Below are positions 61,765 to 64,000 of a DNA stretch of 64,000 nt, in pieces (within the stretch, counting starts at the first letter, position 1; each line of letters begins with the position of its first letter). The translations under genes and the position numbers were made by a program. The stretch spans positions 216,456-280,455 of the forward strand of contig NZ_JATM01000004.1 of NCBI RefSeq assembly GCF_002003665.1. The letters run 5' to 3'. The notes under the pieces were generated by a model. It searched no databases. It was given only the letters and a program-made list of their open reading frames with translations, and was not told where the DNA came from. Source of the stretch: Bombella intestini. GTDB lineage: Bacteria; Pseudomonadota; Alphaproteobacteria; Acetobacterales; Acetobacteraceae.

Positions 61765-62412
61765 ATGAAATTAACCTTGCGAAAAGTGACTGTGACACCG
61801 ATTCGACAGAATTGTACGATTCTGTCTGATGAATTAGGGCGGGCTATTATTGTCGATCCCGGCGGAGAAAGTGCACGCCTCGCCCAAGAGGTGGTGGGGC
61901 TACATGTCGAGGCTATTTTGCTGACACATGGTCATCTTGACCATGCTGGGGGTGCGGCAGACCTCAAGGCGTTGCTGACGGCACGGCAGGGGCGTGACGT
62001 GCCTGTTATTGGGCCGTTACGGGAGGATTTGTTTCTGCTGGAAAGAATCGAGCAGCAGGCAGCGGCCTTTGGGTTAAATGGGATGAAAAGCGTCACCCCG
62101 GATCGTTTTTCCAAAGATGGGGACGTGTTGTCCTTTCTGGGGCACGAGATCGAGGTGGCGCATGTCCCGGGGCATACGCCCGGCCATGTTGTGTTCATCT
62201 TGCGGCAGGCGGGAGTAGTGATTGCGGGGGATACGCTGTTTCGTGGCACGGTGGGGCGTACAGACTTTCCATATGGCAATGAGCGGCAACTCCTGGAAAG
62301 AATCCGTAGCAAGTTGTTCACCCTCCCTGATGATATGATCGTGCTGCCGGGACATGGCCTACCGACCACGATTGGGGAGGAGCGACAGAACAATCCAGCG
62401 TTCCAGCATTAA
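61765..62412 (+). CDS. MBL-fold metallo-hydrolase (YcbL/glyoxalase II-like)
   Basis: A 215-residue zinc hydrolase of the metallo-beta-lactamase fold. The metal motif THGHLDHAGG is at 54-63, with further ligands at VAHVPGHTPGHVVF, VIAGDTLFRGTVGRTD (bridging Asp) and VLPGHGLPTTIGEER. The YcbL type is a likely hydroxyacylglutathione hydrolase-like enzyme, but the substrate is not proven. The start ATG 61765 gives the family N-terminus KLTLRKVTVTPIRQNC. Confidence 0.92.
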   Translation: MKLTLRKVTVTPIRQNCTILSDELGRAIIVDPGGESARLAQEVVGLHVEAILLTHGHLDHAGGAADLKALLTARQGRDVPVIGPLREDLFLLERIEQQAAAFGLNGMKSVTPDRFSKDGDVLSFLGHEIEVAHVPGHTPGHVVFILRQAGVVIAGDTLFRGTVGRTDFPYGNERQLLERIRSKLFTLPDDMIVLPGHGLPTTIGEERQNNPAFQH

Positions 62413-62452
62413 GTGTCCGTTCCGTGGCGGGGCAGGGAAGGAGAGGAAAGAG

Positions 62453-62959
62453 ATGAGAGGACTTTATCGATGGAGCCTTCTAGTGGGAGGGCTCTTTCTA
62501 GCGAGCGCAACGGCCATCATGGGTATTGCTCGTGCAGAAGAGACGATTACGGAAGCTCAGCCGCCTTTGCCTGAAGTCGCTTTGACCATTACGGATCAGG
62601 CGGGGCGAGGGCATGATTTTAAAGTGGAAGTAGCCAGCACGCCGCATCAGCAGGAGGTTGGTGAGATGTTCCGGAAGCAAATATTACCGGACCATGGCAT
62701 GTTGTTTGTCTGGCCGACACCGCAAAGCTCTGCCATGTGGATGCGGAATACATTTGTTTCGTTAGATATGGTCTTTATTGATGACCAGAACCGTATTCAC
62801 GCTATTGAGGAACATACTACGCCTTTAAGTGAGGGAATCATCAGTAGTCACGGGCCTGTCCGGGCTGTGTTGGAGCTGCCAGCAGGAACTGCGGAAAAGC
62901 TAGGGCTGCTTGTTGGCGACCGGGTCACGTCCGAGGCTTTGGCTGGCGGGGCGCACTGA
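62453..62959 (+). CDS. DUF192 domain-containing exported protein
   Basis: A 168-residue protein with a signal peptide (LYRWSLLVGGLFLASATAIM...ARAEE). The DUF192 core covers about 40-165: HDFKVEVASTPHQQEVGEMF, MLFVWPTPQSSAMWMRNTF, SLDMVFIDDQNRIHAIEE and RAVLELPAGTAEKLGLLVGD. The function is unknown; some members affect iron or redox traits. ATG 62453 has GGAGAGG upstream; the open frame to 62354 lies in the MBL gene. The epimerase gene starts right after its stop. Confidence 0.9.
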   Translation: MRGLYRWSLLVGGLFLASATAIMGIARAEETITEAQPPLPEVALTITDQAGRGHDFKVEVASTPHQQEVGEMFRKQILPDHGMLFVWPTPQSSAMWMRNTFVSLDMVFIDDQNRIHAIEEHTTPLSEGIISSHGPVRAVLELPAGTAEKLGLLVGDRVTSEALAGGAH

Positions 62960-62960
62960 T

Positions 62961-63923
62961 GTGTCCCGCACGGTTTTTATAACGGGCGTTGCAGGGTTCA
63001 TTGGGTCTCATATGGCCCGGTCCCTTCTGGCACAGGGGTGGACGGTTGTAGGGATCGATAATGAGCAGTCCACGCCGGAGATGGTGTCTCTCCGTCTTGC
63101 TTCACTCCGTGGGGTGCCCAGATTTTATTATACGAGGGCTAATTTGTGTGATCGGGGCGTTTTGGCCGATCTGTTTGCTGCTCACCCTGATATTGATGTT
63201 GTTCTACATCTCGCCGCCCGGGCCGGGGTGCGGCAATCCCGCCTTAATCCTTATGCCTATATAGAAGATAATATTACGGGGCAGGTCAGCCTTTTGGAGG
63301 CGTGCCGATCCTTACCGCAGTTGCGGCATATTCTTTATGCGTCTTCATCGGCTGTTTATGGGCCATCTGCCACGTTGCCTTTTTCGGAAGAGGCGGAGAT
63401 CGGCGCGCAGGCCTCTTTTTATGCGACAACCAAAAGGATGAATGAACTGACGGCACAGACCTATAGTCATCTTTATGGGTTTGCGCAGACAGGGATGCGC
63501 TTTTTTACCGTGTACGGTCCACAGGGGCGCCCGGATATGGCCTGTTATGGTTTCGCTAAAGCGATTCATGATGGAACCCCCCTTACACTCTGGGATGCTG
63601 AGGGGCTGGCAAGAGACTTCACCTATATTGATGATGTCGTTGCGGCGATTTTACGTCTGATGGAGACACCGCCAGCAGTGGGGGAAAGTCGCCTCTTCAA
63701 TATAGGGTATGGCGAGCCTCGTTTAGTGGGTGATCTAGTCCGCTGCTTAGAAACAGTGCTGAAGAAGAAGGCCATTGTTCAGAAAGCATCCAAGCCTGCT
63801 GAGGACATGCTGAGGACATGGGCAGACACAACAGCTTTGAAAAAAACGATTCCATGGGCCCCACAGGTTCCTTTGGAGGAAGGGATCAGGCTGTTTGGTC
63901 AGTGGTTTTCTGCGACTTTTTAG
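62961..63923 (+). CDS. NAD-dependent epimerase (UDP-glucuronate epimerase-like)
   Basis: Extended SDR, 320 residues, with the NAD-binding VFITGVAGFIGSHMARSL (5-22), the active-site SSSAVYG and YATTKRMNEL (Tyr-x-x-x-Lys), RFFTVYGPQGRPDMACYGFA and the C-terminal DTTALKKTIPWAPQVPLEEGI. The pattern is nearest to UDP-glucuronate 4-epimerases of surface polysaccharide pathways. It starts with GTG at 62961, one base after the DUF192 stop. The exact sugar is uncertain. Confidence 0.88.
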   Translation: MSRTVFITGVAGFIGSHMARSLLAQGWTVVGIDNEQSTPEMVSLRLASLRGVPRFYYTRANLCDRGVLADLFAAHPDIDVVLHLAARAGVRQSRLNPYAYIEDNITGQVSLLEACRSLPQLRHILYASSSAVYGPSATLPFSEEAEIGAQASFYATTKRMNELTAQTYSHLYGFAQTGMRFFTVYGPQGRPDMACYGFAKAIHDGTPLTLWDAEGLARDFTYIDDVVAAILRLMETPPAVGESRLFNIGYGEPRLVGDLVRCLETVLKKKAIVQKASKPAEDMLRTWADTTALKKTIPWAPQVPLEEGIRLFGQWFSATF

Positions 63924-64000
63924 GATTTTTTAACGTTTTTTGAAGTTTTTTTGATTTTTCTTCTTTTTTGGGGTTGTGCGGGTAGGGGGTTCTGCGTATA
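63924..64000 (+). terminator. T-rich tract after the epimerase gene
   Basis: After the stop come five T-runs of 5-7 separated by short spacers (63927-63967). No stable stem precedes the first run. It may be a Rho-type or weak intrinsic terminator; the following gene is outside the window. Confidence 0.3.

Overview
The window is a gene-dense, G+C-moderate chromosomal segment of an alphaproteobacterium, most likely a small-genome acetic acid bacterium (Acetobacteraceae; a Bombella/Saccharibacter-type organism is my inference). Support comes from the mnmE-mnmG-rsmG order, the split F-type ATPase with only the Fo genes present and a b' subunit, a GMC dehydrogenase with a gluconate dehydrogenase subunit 3 partner, DciA-, DUF2155-, UbiK- and COG-type alphaproteobacterial genes, and the GT39/GT2 pair. 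No rRNA operon, phage, insertion sequence or CRISPR array was seen. Three parS-like 16-mers within the first 18.4 kb (one inside rsmG) place the left part of the window in the centromere-like region close to the replication origin; parAB should lie just beyond the left edge.

Layout. 1-5.7 kb: tRNA-modification operon mnmE-mnmG-rsmG, a DNA repair methyltransferase and rho. 6-10.4 kb: GMC oxidoreductase and its small subunit separated by a block very rich in GTAC, an isolated 2-oxoglutarate dehydrogenase E2 that lacks the subunit-binding domain, and a DUF3597 protein. 10.4-18.3 kb: ahcY, a CorA/ZntB transporter, catalase, an unknown gene, and a pirin/LysR/WrbA group suggestive of quinone or electrophile stress. 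18.3-22.1 kb: mutY, dciA, serB, miaA. 22.1-32 kb: amino-acid, polyamine and cofactor metabolism (ilvB, ilvC, speD, speE, panB, gcvT, a quinol monooxygenase-like protein, a ROK sugar kinase, glnA). 32-39.3 kb: tldD, an outer-membrane protein, yggT, tRNA-Ala(CGC), and a complete MlaE-MlaF-MlaD-PqiC-type lipid transport operon on the minus strand. 39.4-44.4 kb: two glycosyltransferases directly behind the Fo ATP synthase genes. 44.5-51.7 kb: a ribonucleotide-reductase-like protein without the expected catalytic half, a second mlaD with two translationally coupled small genes, dsbB, nadE, and an RTX-like putative secreted protein with a structured leader. 51.8-64 kb: tRNA-Gln(TTG), a TetR regulator, proC, ubiK, hldD-lgt-pgeF, rplY-pth-ychF-nadD-rsfS-rlmH, a CHAP hydrolase, an MBL hydrolase, a DUF192 protein and a sugar-nucleotide epimerase.

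A theme is missing partners: ilvB-ilvC without ilvN, glnA without glnB, gcvT without gcvH/gcvP, odhB without sucA/lpd, and a gluconate-dehydrogenase-like pair without cytochrome subunit or Tat signal. This fits a streamlined genome, but each partner could be encoded elsewhere. The best candidates for something undescribed are the degenerate NrdJ-like protein (44533-46032), the GTAC-rich block (7574-7940) and the E2 protein without a peripheral subunit-binding domain (8755-9879). All product names rest on reading motifs by eye; no database search was possible.
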